A stretch of 64,000 nucleotides of DNA from Halomarina pelagica. Lineage in GTDB: Archaea > Halobacteriota > Halobacteria > Halobacteriales > Haloarculaceae. The stretch spans positions 930,001-994,000 of the forward strand of contig NZ_CP100454.1 in assembly GCF_024228315.1 (NCBI RefSeq). Direction: 5' to 3'. Position 1 is the first letter of the stretch. Every line of letters starts with the position of its first letter. Position numbers and translations under genes: made by a program. Shown here piece by piece: positions 49,612 to 58,148 of this stretch. The notes under the pieces were generated by a model. That model did no database searches and was not told the DNA's origin. It worked only from the letters and a program-made list of their open reading frames with translations.

Positions 49612-50322
49612 ATGACGTCCGACACACCACTTCGCCGCCGTCGGTTCCTCGCGCTCGCGGGGATCGCGGCGGCTACCGGACTCGCCGGATGCACGACCTC
49701 GAACGCGGACGACCAGCCCGGCGGAAACGAGTCGGGGTCGAACGCGTCCGGCGACGGAAACGACAGTCACGCGGGGAACGAGAGTCACGACGACGACCAC
49801 GCGGGGAACGACAGCCACGACGGCAGCCACGAGGAGAACGAGAGTCACGACGACGGCCACGAACACGGGCACGGGGGAGCGGTCGGCGAGCCGGTCGACC
49901 TCGCCGAGGTCGGCATGGCGTCGACGAGCGACGGCCAGCACTTCGAACCGCACGTCGTCTGGGTGAACAGGGGAGGAACGGTCCGCTGGACCAACGAGAG
50001 CGGCGCGCACTCGACGACCGCGTACCACCCGGACAACGACAAGCCCCGCCTCGTCCCCGAGGGGGCGCAGTCCTGGGACAGCGGCGTCCTGACGGAGGCC
50101 GGCGCGGAGTTCGAACACACCTTCGCGACCGAGGGCGTCTACCACTACTACTGCACGCCCCACGAGTCGCTGGGGATGATCGGGAGCGTCATCGTCGGCA
50201 AGCCCGACCCGCACGACCAGCCGGCGCTCGGGGAGCCGCCGGCGGAGCTGTCCGCGACGGCCCGAAAGAAGATCAAGGAGCTGAATGCGACGTGTAACGA
50301 GGCGCTCGGCCACACGCACTGA
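49612..50322 (+). CDS. Halocyanin-like blue copper lipoprotein
   Basis: 236 residues. Tat/lipobox leader (LRRRRFLALAG ... GLAGC, C27), then a His/Asp/Asn/Gly-rich linker (about 45-90, repeats like NDSHDGSHEE). A plastocyanin-type domain follows with type-1 copper ligands H133 (GAHSTT), C181, H184 and M189 (YCTPHESLGM). It carries electrons outside the membrane. The histidine-rich linker could itself hold metal. Two further copper-linked genes follow. Confidence 0.9.
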   Translation: MTSDTPLRRRRFLALAGIAAATGLAGCTTSNADDQPGGNESGSNASGDGNDSHAGNESHDDDHAGNDSHDGSHEENESHDDGHEHGHGGAVGEPVDLAEVGMASTSDGQHFEPHVVWVNRGGTVRWTNESGAHSTTAYHPDNDKPRLVPEGAQSWDSGVLTEAGAEFEHTFATEGVYHYYCTPHESLGMIGSVIVGKPDPHDQPALGEPPAELSATARKKIKELNATCNEALGHTH

Positions 50323-50480
50323 CCGACGCCGGGAACGGATCCGATCTGGATCGGTCCGGCCGTTCCGAACTAGTTCAATTCTCTGTACGGGTGCCTTTGC
50401 ACGAGATGACTGTCTCGGCGTCTGTAACGGCGGATCAGGTTTATTCGCTCGGAGGGCGTCAGTACGCAACAGGTGTAATA

Positions 50481-50837
50481 ATGGCTACTACGCGCACGAC
50501 TGACGGGTTGCTTCGGATCGTCGTGATCGTCCTGGCCGTCGTCGTCCTGTTCCCGTTGCTGACGATGGCGTTCGCCATGCCGATGATGGGGATGATGGGG
50601 TGGTGGTGGGGCGGTCGCACGTTCGGCGGCCTCTCCCCGATGTGGGGTATCGGCATGATGTTGATCTGGTTGTTGCTCCTGCTGGGCATCGGCTACGTCG
50701 TCTACCGCGGCCTCGCCGGCGGCGTCGACACCGACGCCGACCCCGCCCTGGCGGAACTCCGGTTGGCGTACGCCCGCGGCGACCTCACCGAGGAGGAGTT
50801 CGAACAGCGCCGCGCGAGACTCGAACGTGGAGAGTGA
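50481..50837 (+). CDS. SHOCT-domain membrane protein
   Basis: 118 residues from ATG 50481. Two membrane helices (GLLRIVVIVLAVVVLFPLLT and IGMMLIWLLLLLGIGYVVYR) flank a Met/Trp-rich loop (MPMMGMMGWWWGG). A C-terminal SHOCT motif (LRLAYARGDLTEEEFEQRRA) follows. The loop methionines could bind Cu(I). It overlaps the next gene by 11 bases and so is probably co-translated with it. Confidence 0.8.
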   Translation: MATTRTTDGLLRIVVIVLAVVVLFPLLTMAFAMPMMGMMGWWWGGRTFGGLSPMWGIGMMLIWLLLLLGIGYVVYRGLAGGVDTDADPALAELRLAYARGDLTEEEFEQRRARLERGE

Positions 50838-51429
50838 CCGGACGGTACCGTCGTCCCGTCGCGCGTTCCTGACGACGCTCGGGACCGTCGGGTTGGCGGG
50901 GTGTCTGGGGGGACTCCCCGGAGGCGGTGCGAGCGGCGTCACGCTCTACGTCGGCGCGTATCACTGGGGGTTCGTCGTGCTCGACGAGTCCGGCGAGGAA
51001 CTCGACCGGTCGGTCGTCGACTGGGGGACGCCCCTGTCGCTCGCGGCGTTCAACGCCGGCGCTGAACGGGCGGTGCGAGCGCTCCCGCGAGCCGTCCGCG
51101 AGGCGCTCCCCGACCACGAGGCCCTCGAAGGGAGAAACGAGGGGCGCGTTCCGCCGCCGCGGGACGGGACGTTGCACGAGCGACTCGAGGCGGCGAACGA
51201 GCGGTACCCCGACCACAGCCTGGCGGTGATGCCGTCCGGGGGAAACCACATGGGCGGGATGGGTGGCGGAATGATGATGCATCCCGTCGCGTTGCCCCGC
51301 GACGCCTCCTCCCCCACGGTCGTCCGCCTCTCGGCGTCACGGCGCGGCGACTTCACGCTCAGCTGTCGGACGTACTGCGGCTACGGCCACCCCTACATGG
51401 ACCTCGACGGGGCGATCGTCGTCCGGTGA
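50827..51429 (+). CDS. Exported lipoprotein with a CuA-like copper motif
   Basis: 200 residues from GTG 50827. Tat/lipobox leader (SSRRAFLTTLG ... GLAGC, C26). Near the N-terminus TLYVGAYHWGFVVLDE resembles the aromatic strand that opens cytochrome oxidase subunit II cupredoxin domains. The C-terminus has CRTYCGYGHPYM (C180, C184, H188, M191), the exact C-x3-C-x3-H-x2-M spacing of CuA sites. Between lies a helical insert and a Met/His run (NHMGGMGGGMMMHP). Without membrane helices or oxidase neighbours, it may be an electron carrier or copper chaperone. Confidence 0.7.
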   Translation: MESDRTVPSSRRAFLTTLGTVGLAGCLGGLPGGGASGVTLYVGAYHWGFVVLDESGEELDRSVVDWGTPLSLAAFNAGAERAVRALPRAVREALPDHEALEGRNEGRVPPPRDGTLHERLEAANERYPDHSLAVMPSGGNHMGGMGGGMMMHPVALPRDASSPTVVRLSASRRGDFTLSCRTYCGYGHPYMDLDGAIVVR

Positions 51430-51502
51430 CTCGGCGCGGCGTCCTTGCGACTCTGACTCACCCCCGAACAACGCTTTTCGTCCTCTCCGGTGACTCCCGG
51501 GT

Positions 51503-52088
51503 ATGTTCCCCGAGACGATCGAGACCGACCGCCTGCGCCTCGAACGGCTCACGATGGACCACCTCTTCGAGGTGTACGAGCACTCGAAGGTCGGCGCACC
51601 CCACGTCGACGAGATCACCCGGTACGTCACGTGGGACCCCCACCGATCGCCCGGCGAGACGCGAGCGTTCGTCCGGCGGATGACCGACGGGTGGGAGGAC
51701 GGCGAGGACGCCACGTACGTCGTCCGGACGGCGGCGGACGAGCCGCTGGCCGGCGAGTTCGGCGGGGTAACAGGGCTCCACGTCGACTGGGAGCGCCGCC
51801 GGGCCGGGCTCGGTCTCTGGCTCCGCAAGCCGCTCTGGGGTCGGGGGTACTCGGGCGAGCGCGCCGCCGCGCTGCTCGCCCTCGCGTTCGACCGGTTCGA
51901 CCTCGAACTCGTGTTCGTCGCGCACGCCGTCGAGAACGAGCGATCGCGCCGGGCGATCGAGCGGTACGTCGACCGTTTCGGCGGGCGAGGGGACGGTCAG
52001 AAACGCCCTCCGGTACGCCTCGGGCGAGGTGGTCGACGAGGCCCGGTACAGCGTCTCGCGCGGCGAGTACCGGAACGCCGTCGAGTGA
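51503..52088 (+). pseudogene. GNAT acetyltransferase gene (RimJ/RimL type) with a frameshift
   Basis: It opens MFPETIETDRLRLERLTMDH and keeps the acetyl-CoA motif region (LGLWLRKPLWGRGYSGERAA) and VFVAHAVENERSRRAIERYV in one frame. After FGGRG at about 51990 that frame runs into Arg-rich nonsense. In the next frame the expected end appears, VRNALRYASGEVVDEARYSV then SRGEYRNAVE and TGA at 52086. One extra G in the GGGG run near 51989-51992 explains it. It is either a true inactivation or a sequencing error. Confidence 0.75.
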
Positions 52089-52253
52089 GCCGGCCGGATC
52101 CCCGATTCCGCGCCGCGCCGTGCGCCCGTCAGCGCCTTACTTCCGGGGGCCCTCGGTCCGGTACGATGTCGAACCGCTCCGACGCGCGCGGCGGGGCGAC
52201 CGTCACGCTCCGCTTCCGGTCCTCACGGGCGCGCTCGGCGGACTGCTCGGCGC

Positions 52254-52766
52254 TCAGCTGTCGGGTTCGCCGAGGTCGTAGGCGACCATCTCCGCCCACG
52301 GCTCGAAGCCGTAGCCCTCGTAGAAGGCGTACGCGCGTTCGTTGTCGGGATCCACGTCGAGGACGACGCGCGACAGCGGCAGGTCCTGCGCGCTCGCGTG
52401 TGCGAGCGCCGCGTCCATCAGCGCCCCGGCGAGGTCCGATCCGCGGTACGCCGGGGCGAGGTAGAGTTCGTTGACGACCGCCGCGTCCCAGACGAGCGCG
52501 AGGTCCTCGGGCAGGAGAAAGAGGTAGCCGACGGGACCGCCGTCGTCGGCGACGAGGACGCAGCCGGGGTCGCGCGCGGCGCAGTCCGCCACCCAGTCGC
52601 GGTACCGCTCGCGGTAGGCGTCGGTGAGCTTCCCCTCGTACCGCGCCGCTTTCCCCTCGTCTTTCCCGCCGAGTTCGCGCTCGAAGGCCGCCTTCAGCTC
52701 CCAGAGCCCGGGCCAGTCCGCGTCCGGGTCGTACGGGCGCACGGTCACGTCCGCGTGTCGCTCCAT
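52254..52766 (-). CDS. GNAT-family N-acetyltransferase
   Basis: 170 residues. VRPYDPDADWPGLWELKAAF opens the domain. VVNELYLAPAYRGSDLAGAL is the acetyl-CoA-binding segment and NERAYAFYEGYGFEPWAEMV the C-terminal helix-strand. The substrate is unknown. It converges on the frameshifted GNAT gene, but the two are different subfamilies rather than recent duplicates. Confidence 0.86.
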   Translation of the reverse strand: MERHADVTVRPYDPDADWPGLWELKAAFERELGGKDEGKAARYEGKLTDAYRERYRDWVADCAARDPGCVLVADDGGPVGYLFLLPEDLALVWDAAVVNELYLAPAYRGSDLAGALMDAALAHASAQDLPLSRVVLDVDPDNERAYAFYEGYGFEPWAEMVAYDLGEPDS

Positions 52767-52803
52767 GGCGGGACGAGGGACGCCCCCGGTATAGCGCGTG
52801 CGG

Positions 52804-53541
52804 TCACTCCCCGGGCCGGTCGATCGAAGCGCGGTCCGCGTCGTACCGCCGCAGGAGCCGTCGGCCGACGGCGACGGCGGCGACGGCGACGAGCAGGAGG
52901 AGTCGCCCCCCGGTCTTCACGAGGGTGAACACCCGCTCTGCGTCCGGGGGCTCCGGACCGGGAGTCGGATCGACGGGGCTCCCGACGTGGACCTGCTCCG
53001 ACGAGCCGAACTGCCCCGCGTCGACGGCCCCTCCCTGCTCGCCGCCCGTCACGTAGATGGTTCCCCCGCCGAGGTCGACCCCGGGGTCGGCTCCGGCGAC
53101 CCGGACGTACGTCTGGCCGAAGCCGTCCTCCGTGGAGTAGACGAGTGCGCCGTCGAGGTCGTAGAACTGGTCGTGAATCGGGTAGAGGACGTTCGCGCCG
53201 CCGTTCGCGAGGTCGGGGGCGATCCCGGCGACGGCGTACGCGAACAGGCACGCCCACGCGACCTGCACGCCGTGGCCGCCGAAGCGCGAGACGACGTACC
53301 CGTCCTCCCGGAGGTGGGTGTCGACGACGAGCGCCGCCGCGAGCCCGAGCGGGATCACCAGCGTGTGCAACAGCGCGCGGTGTCCCCCGCGGCCGGGCAG
53401 GTAGAGGCTCGCGAACGCGTCGAGGTCGGGAAACGCCGTCGCGGCGGCCACGAGGAGCGCCGCTCGCCGCGTGAAGCGATCCCCCAGCAGGGCCGCCCCG
53501 AGCAGGAGTCCCAGCGCGACGTGCACGAGGAGCGAGGGCAT
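52804..53541 (-). CDS. DUF457/YdjM-like membrane protein (metal-dependent hydrolase type)
   Basis: 245 residues. MPSLLVHVALGLLLGAALLG, FPDLDAFASLYLPGRGGHRA and LLHTLVIPLGLAAALVV carry the H/D residues (PDLD, HR, HT) of the family annotated as membrane-bound metal-dependent hydrolase. A long non-membrane segment (about 120-215) and a final membrane helix (GGRLLLLVAVAAVAVG) follow. True activity of the family is unproven. Confidence 0.75.
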   Translation of the reverse strand: MPSLLVHVALGLLLGAALLGDRFTRRAALLVAAATAFPDLDAFASLYLPGRGGHRALLHTLVIPLGLAAALVVDTHLREDGYVVSRFGGHGVQVAWACLFAYAVAGIAPDLANGGANVLYPIHDQFYDLDGALVYSTEDGFGQTYVRVAGADPGVDLGGGTIYVTGGEQGGAVDAGQFGSSEQVHVGSPVDPTPGPEPPDAERVFTLVKTGGRLLLLVAVAAVAVGRRLLRRYDADRASIDRPGE

Positions 53542-53717
53542 CGGTACCCCGCGTTCGACCGACGGTCGCTATTGCTATTTGTCGGTTATCCGTGAGTGAC
53601 CGGGTTTCAGAACCGTTTACCGTCGAACCGTTTACCGTCGGCTACACGCCCTCGAAGGACCGCGGGCCGGGTGACGAGAACCGTGAGACGGGGGCGGCCG
53701 ACGGCGTAACGGTCCCC

Positions 53718-54860
53718 CTAGAGTTCGTTCAGTTTGCGGAGCAACTGGCCGCGGTACTGCTCGTCGCGCTGCATCCCCTTCATCTCGATGACGTTGCGCT
53801 CGAGGCGGTCGAGCGCGACGCGGAAGGCCGACTCCGCGCCGTACCCCTCGCCCGATCCGGCGACCTGCCCGTGACTGGTCCGCAACCGGATCTGACACTG
53901 GATGAGGGGCGTCCCGCGGAGCTTCTCCTTGTGCTTGTGGAGTCGGACGTGCGCGTGCTGGACGGACATCCGCTGGTACTTCTCGACGACCTGCTCGATG
54001 CTCCGGCGGATGTCGTCGCGCGTGATCGTATCCAGCAGGTCGATGTTCGTGATCTGCACGTCCATGTGCTCCTCCTCGGTGTAGGTGAGCGCCCGCAGGA
54101 CGTCCGTCTTCGTGACGATGCCCGCGGGGAGGCTGTCGTCGTACTCGGGCGTCACGACGAGCCCCGAGTAGTCCATCTCGAACATCAGCTCGACCGCCTC
54201 GCGGACCGTGTCCTCGAGGTCGACGGTCGTGACGGGGTTCGCCATCACGTCGTAGACGGGGAGGTCGAGCACGCGCTCGATGTCGCCCGCGCGGTCGCCC
54301 TGCGTGGGCTTGTCCATGTTGCGGACGACCACGTCGACGATGTCGTGCGTGGTGAGCATCCCCGTCAGGCGGCCGTTCTCGTTGACGACCGGGAGTCGCG
54401 AGATACCGTTCTCCCGGAGGAGGTTGATCGCCCGACCGACGTGGGTGTCCTCGGTCACCGTGACGATGTCCTCGGTGAAGATCTGCTCGACCGTGAGGAC
54501 ATCGAGGTTCTCGATGACGGCCTCGAGGATCGCGTCCGCCGTGATGATGCCCCAGAGGTCGTCGCCCTCGAACACCGGGGCGATCTTCGTGTCCCCTTCT
54601 ATGAGCATACGCGCGACGTCGCGGAGATCCGCCGTCCGCTCCACCTTCGGCGCGGACTTCACCATCGCGGCGGCCTTCATGCCGTCTTCGATGTGCGACT
54701 GGAGCAGTTGCTGCTGGGTGATCACTCCCTGATAATCCCCGTCGTCGGTGACGATGACGCCCTTCGGGTTCTCGCGCTCGAATATCGAGCGAACCTTGGC
54801 GAGGCGCTTCTGCCCATCGACCTCGACGAACTCCTGGGTCGCGATGTCTGCGATGTCCAT
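53718..54860 (-). CDS. CBS-domain protein with C-terminal HPF/S30AE-like domain
   Basis: 380 residues from ATG 54860 (MDIADIATQEFVEVDGQKRL). Four CBS motifs are visible, e.g. PKGVIVTDDGDYQGVITQQQ, KIAPVFEGDDLWGIITADAI, ISRLPVVNENGRLTGMLTTH and YSGLVVTPEYDDSLPAGIV. Such tandems bind adenosyl nucleotides. About residues 280-380 (HAHVRLHKHKEKLRGTPLIQ, AFRVALDRLERNVIEMKGMQ) resemble the ribosome-hibernation factor fold. The combination suggests an energy- or nucleotide-sensing ribosome-associated factor; that is inference. Confidence 0.82.
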   Translation of the reverse strand: MDIADIATQEFVEVDGQKRLAKVRSIFERENPKGVIVTDDGDYQGVITQQQLLQSHIEDGMKAAAMVKSAPKVERTADLRDVARMLIEGDTKIAPVFEGDDLWGIITADAILEAVIENLDVLTVEQIFTEDIVTVTEDTHVGRAINLLRENGISRLPVVNENGRLTGMLTTHDIVDVVVRNMDKPTQGDRAGDIERVLDLPVYDVMANPVTTVDLEDTVREAVELMFEMDYSGLVVTPEYDDSLPAGIVTKTDVLRALTYTEEEHMDVQITNIDLLDTITRDDIRRSIEQVVEKYQRMSVQHAHVRLHKHKEKLRGTPLIQCQIRLRTSHGQVAGSGEGYGAESAFRVALDRLERNVIEMKGMQRDEQYRGQLLRKLNEL

Positions 54861-54969
54861 TGTTCTCTCCGTGTCGTACTTCCGCACCGGGCGTTATCAA
54901 GCTTGGCGCAGTTCTCGCCCGATGGTTCGCCGGGAGTAGAGATTTCTCTCCGGAGACCGTATCCCGACT

Positions 54970-55308
54970 ATGGTCGACCTCGCCGTCTTCGGGTCCTATA
55001 CCTATCTCGTGACGGAACTCCTGTGGGGCGTCGTCGCGCTCGCGCTGGTGCGCTACGCCGGCGCGTGGCGCGCGGCCGCGCGGACGACCCTCGTCCTCTA
55101 CCCCTTCGCCTACCTCTGGGACTGGTACACCCTGCGCGTGGGCGTGTTCGCCATCCCGCTCCGGACAGGCGTGGAGGTGCTCGGCATCCCCGTCGAGGAA
55201 CACGTCTTCATGCTGCTCGTGCCGACGATGGTCGTGGGGACCCACGAGAGCCTGCGGAAGGCGTTCGACGGCGACGCGGCCGACGAGCGGCCGAGCGCGG
55301 ACGGGTGA
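54970..55308 (+). CDS. Single lycopene-cyclase-type domain protein
   Basis: 112 residues with three membrane helices and the family signature IPVEEHVFMLLVPTMV. Heterodimeric and fused lycopene cyclases (CrtYc/CrtYd) contain two such domains; this protein has one. It could pair with another half, act as a homodimer, or serve another carotenoid step such as bacterioruberin synthesis. No carotenoid genes are nearby. Confidence 0.75.
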   Translation: MVDLAVFGSYTYLVTELLWGVVALALVRYAGAWRAAARTTLVLYPFAYLWDWYTLRVGVFAIPLRTGVEVLGIPVEEHVFMLLVPTMVVGTHESLRKAFDGDAADERPSADG

Positions 55309-55748
55309 CCGACCGGCTCGAGCGGATTCGGAGGGGTACACGGCACCGTCGCGTGCGGCGAGACGGGACGCGAGCGACCGACGCGAGACGGATCGCTCCA
55401 GAGGAATGGCCCCGACGACCGGGGGAGTGTGAACGATCCTCGTGGCACGCACCAGTCGACCCCCGGCCGCCGGAACGACGGATGCATCGGCTCGGGGCTC
55501 TCACCCCGCGTTCGTTTCCCACTCGACACGGTCGGGAAAACCGTCCGGCTAGCCACCTAACCGCTGTACCGGTCGGTCAGCCGTCACCGCCCTCGAACGG
55601 GTCCCCGCGGGCGTCGAGCCGTCGAGCCGTCGAGCCGGCCGCGAGAGACGCCCGCCGACACCGCCCCCTCCCGGCCGGCGAGGTCGCCGGGAGTTCAGCG
55701 CTGTTCGGCACGACCCGCTCCTCGGCACCGCGCGGCGCTACTCGGGTC
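55309..55748. other. 440-bp intergenic region, no gene seen
   Basis: It lies between convergent genes and is GC-rich, with short GTCGAGCCGTCGAGCCG repeats (55613-55640). Frames present lack credible starts or composition. Confidence 0.4.
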
Positions 55749-57659
55749 TCACGAGCCGTCCATGGAGCGGAGTTCCTCGGGGGTGACGGGCTCTCCGTCG
55801 AGTTCGATCGTGGCGGGGCCGTCGATCTCGAAGTCAGTGACGACGCCCGTGAACCGGTAGGCGTCCCCGCCGCCCGCGAGGACGCCGCGCGCGCTGCCGC
55901 CCTCGATCGCGTCCTCGGTCCCCCAGCGCGAGTCGAAGGTGAGGTGACCGCTGACGGTGAAGTGATACGGCGATACCTCGCCCGACTCGACGAGGAGGTA
56001 GTGCTTCTCGGCCGAATCCGAACCGTCGGACCCGTCGGAGGGGGGATCGTCGGATGCGGGCTCGTCGGGGGTGGAACCGTCGGAAGCAGAGCCGTCAGAG
56101 CCCTCGGAACCACCCATCGAGCGGAGTTCCTCGGGAGTGACGGGCTCTCCGTCGAGTTCGATCGTGGCGGGGCCGTCGATCTCGAAGTCAGTGACGACGC
56201 CCGTGAACCGGTAGGCGTCCGCACCCCCCGCGAGGACGCTACTGACGCTGTCGCCCTCGATCCCGTCCTCGGTCCCCCAGCGCGAGTCGAAGGTGAGGTC
56301 GCCGCTCACGGCGAACCTGTAGGGGGAGGTCTCCTTCGATTCGATGAGCAAGTGATGCTCCTCCGCCGTGCCGGGGTCCTCCGGGGTCTCCGGAGCGTCC
56401 GACGATCCGATCGCGAAGAGGTTACCGTGAGAGAGGGTCGTCCAGCCGAGGAGGCGCTCGTCGCGGACGGGTCGACCCTTCGAGTTGATGGCGTCCTGGT
56501 GCTGCTGGACGTACGTCGGCTCGTTCTTGATCTCGCTACCGCGCGACGTGATCACGTCGAGATACTCGGCCTCCTGCCAGCGCGAGTAGGCGAGTTCGTA
56601 CGCCGACGTCCCCTCCTCGCGCTCGCGGGCAGTGAACCCGTTTCCAGCGCCGTACTTCTCGTCGAAGCGGTCGGGGTTGAGGACGTACTCGACGTACCCG
56701 TCGAACATGCACTTGATCGCAGGCGTGCCGTACTTCTCGTAGCTGTAGAGGTCCTGGCCGTAGTGGCGACCCAGCTCCGCCATCGTGACGTACGCCTTCA
56801 GCGCGAACATCGAGTAGCCGAGGCCGTCGTAGCGCTCGATCTCGTTCGCGAGGAGGCCGTCCTCGCGGAGCTGTACGAAGCCGTCCGCGCGCACGTGCTC
56901 GAACGCCCGCTCGAGCGTGTGCGTGTCGCCGATGTACGCCGCGCCGGCGGCGCGACAGACCTCCCGCCAGATGAAGATGTTCTGGATCCACTCCGGCACG
57001 CCCGTCGGGAGCGTCTCGAGGAACGTCGCGGTCCACTGTTCGAGGTCGGCCTGTGAGCCGACGTCGGAGCCACTCCACGCCGGGTGGTCGCGGACGAGTT
57101 CCGCGCCGTACCACATCTTCGGGATGGTGATGTAGAGTTCGATGCCGTCGGTCACCTTCGGGCGCATCTTGGTCGCGGGGTCGAGAAACCAGTGGTCCAG
57201 AAGCTCGACGGCACGCGCGGCGTACCGATCTTCGCCGGTGAACTGGTAGGCGAGTCCGAGGTCGCGGATCCGGTCGCCCATCTCGATGGCGGCCGTGTAG
57301 TCCCCCCGCGTCCCCGACCCCGGCCCGCCGGTGTCGAAGGTGTGGCTGTTGTCGTTGTCGGTGACGCTGCGGGGCTCGGCCTCGAGCGAGGCGTTCACGT
57401 CCGCGATGAACTCCTCGTACGCGCTCGCCCACGGTTCCGCGCCGGCGTCGACCTGCCGTTTCACCCCGGCCAGTTCGTCCAGGTGCGCGAACAGCGCCGG
57501 CCGACTCTCGCCCGTCGGAAGGCCCGCCGTCGAGGCGGGCCGACCGACCGTGCCCGAGGTGGCCGCCGTGCCGACCGTCGCGCTCGCGGCGGCGGCAGCG
57601 ACCAGTTTCAGATACCCTCGGCGACTCTGGGACCCATAGACTTCGTCGATGTTATCCAT
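55749..57659 (-). CDS. Tat-exported alginate-lyase-family enzyme with twin C-terminal domains
   Basis: 636 residues. Twin-arginine signal (SQSRRGYLKLVAAAAASATV). Residues about 50-400 match the alginate lyase family: LAYQFTGEDRYAARAVELLD, HWFLDPATKMRPKV, WYGAELVRDHPAW and ERYDGLGYSMFALKAYVTMA. The C-terminus holds two near-identical domains of about 80 residues (HLLIESKETSPYRFAVSGDL ... FEIDGPATIELDGEPVTPEE) joined by a Ser/Asp/Gly/Pro linker. The domains probably bind polysaccharide or the cell surface. The substrate, presumably an acidic polysaccharide, is inferred from the family. Confidence 0.83.
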   Translation of the reverse strand: MDNIDEVYGSQSRRGYLKLVAAAAASATVGTAATSGTVGRPASTAGLPTGESRPALFAHLDELAGVKRQVDAGAEPWASAYEEFIADVNASLEAEPRSVTDNDNSHTFDTGGPGSGTRGDYTAAIEMGDRIRDLGLAYQFTGEDRYAARAVELLDHWFLDPATKMRPKVTDGIELYITIPKMWYGAELVRDHPAWSGSDVGSQADLEQWTATFLETLPTGVPEWIQNIFIWREVCRAAGAAYIGDTHTLERAFEHVRADGFVQLREDGLLANEIERYDGLGYSMFALKAYVTMAELGRHYGQDLYSYEKYGTPAIKCMFDGYVEYVLNPDRFDEKYGAGNGFTAREREEGTSAYELAYSRWQEAEYLDVITSRGSEIKNEPTYVQQHQDAINSKGRPVRDERLLGWTTLSHGNLFAIGSSDAPETPEDPGTAEEHHLLIESKETSPYRFAVSGDLTFDSRWGTEDGIEGDSVSSVLAGGADAYRFTGVVTDFEIDGPATIELDGEPVTPEELRSMGGSEGSDGSASDGSTPDEPASDDPPSDGSDGSDSAEKHYLLVESGEVSPYHFTVSGHLTFDSRWGTEDAIEGGSARGVLAGGGDAYRFTGVVTDFEIDGPATIELDGEPVTPEELRSMDGS

Positions 57660-57711
57660 CTACGAGTGTCACCTACGAGAAGGCCACTGTATTTCTTTCG
57701 GAGTATTAGAA

Positions 57712-57725
57712 ATAGAATTTTCTAT
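57712..57725. promoter_or_regulatory. AT-rich palindrome upstream of the lyase gene
   Basis: ATAGAATTTTCTAT is a perfect dyad 53 bases before the lyase ATG (57659), within an AT-rich promoter stretch (57690-57740). It could be the TATA region itself or an operator for substrate-dependent control. Confidence 0.45.
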
Positions 57726-58003
57726 GGAAGAAGATGGATTAACTGTACGAAAGTGGATGGATCGGTTTTCTTAAATGGACGATCCAACGCCGAACCCGGA
57801 ACTGTAATGGATTTCTCTCCGCCTGTCACTCTATTTTGATGCTTTTTCAACACGTGGTGGGGGTCGTCGGCTCGGGGATCCGACTCGTGGGAGCCCGGGC
57901 AGACCGCTCGGCCGAGAACCGAAGCGACGCCGGACGGTTCGTCTCCCCTCTCTCCGGTGCTCTCGACGGTTCGCTCCGCTCACCCTCGTTGCGTCACAGA
58001 GGA

Positions 58004-58024
58004 ATGGGTCGGGGCAGATTTGAA
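58004..58024 (-). repeat. Partial tRNA-Val 3' end
   Basis: TGGGTCGGGGCAGATTTGAAC differs at one base from the true tRNA-Val 3' part at 58149-58169 and then diverges before the anticodon arm. The 35-40 bases beyond the 3' end (57966-58003 against 58110-58148) are also recognisably similar, including GAGGAAT. It is a diverged tandem copy of the tRNA end plus its downstream DNA. The rest of 57726-58148 shows no gene. Confidence 0.75.
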
Positions 58025-58148
58025 CCTCACTCGGACGTGCTCGCTTCGGTGCGCGCGCTCTCCCTGGTTCAGATCCGCCCGCAACGTCCCGATCCTCCGC
58101 GATACGGGCTCCTCGCTCCGTTCGTCGCGTTGTACCGCGGAGGAATAG

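Noticed and set aside
49612-51429. A complete terminal oxidase operon
   Set aside because: Apart from the CuA-like motif there is no heme-copper subunit I gene or membrane-anchored subunit II in the neighbourhood.
53592-57056. A 1154-codon open frame on the plus strand
   Set aside because: It is antisense to the CBS and lyase genes, has a shadow composition rich in R, V, D and H, and no domain. Long open antisense frames are expected at this GC content.
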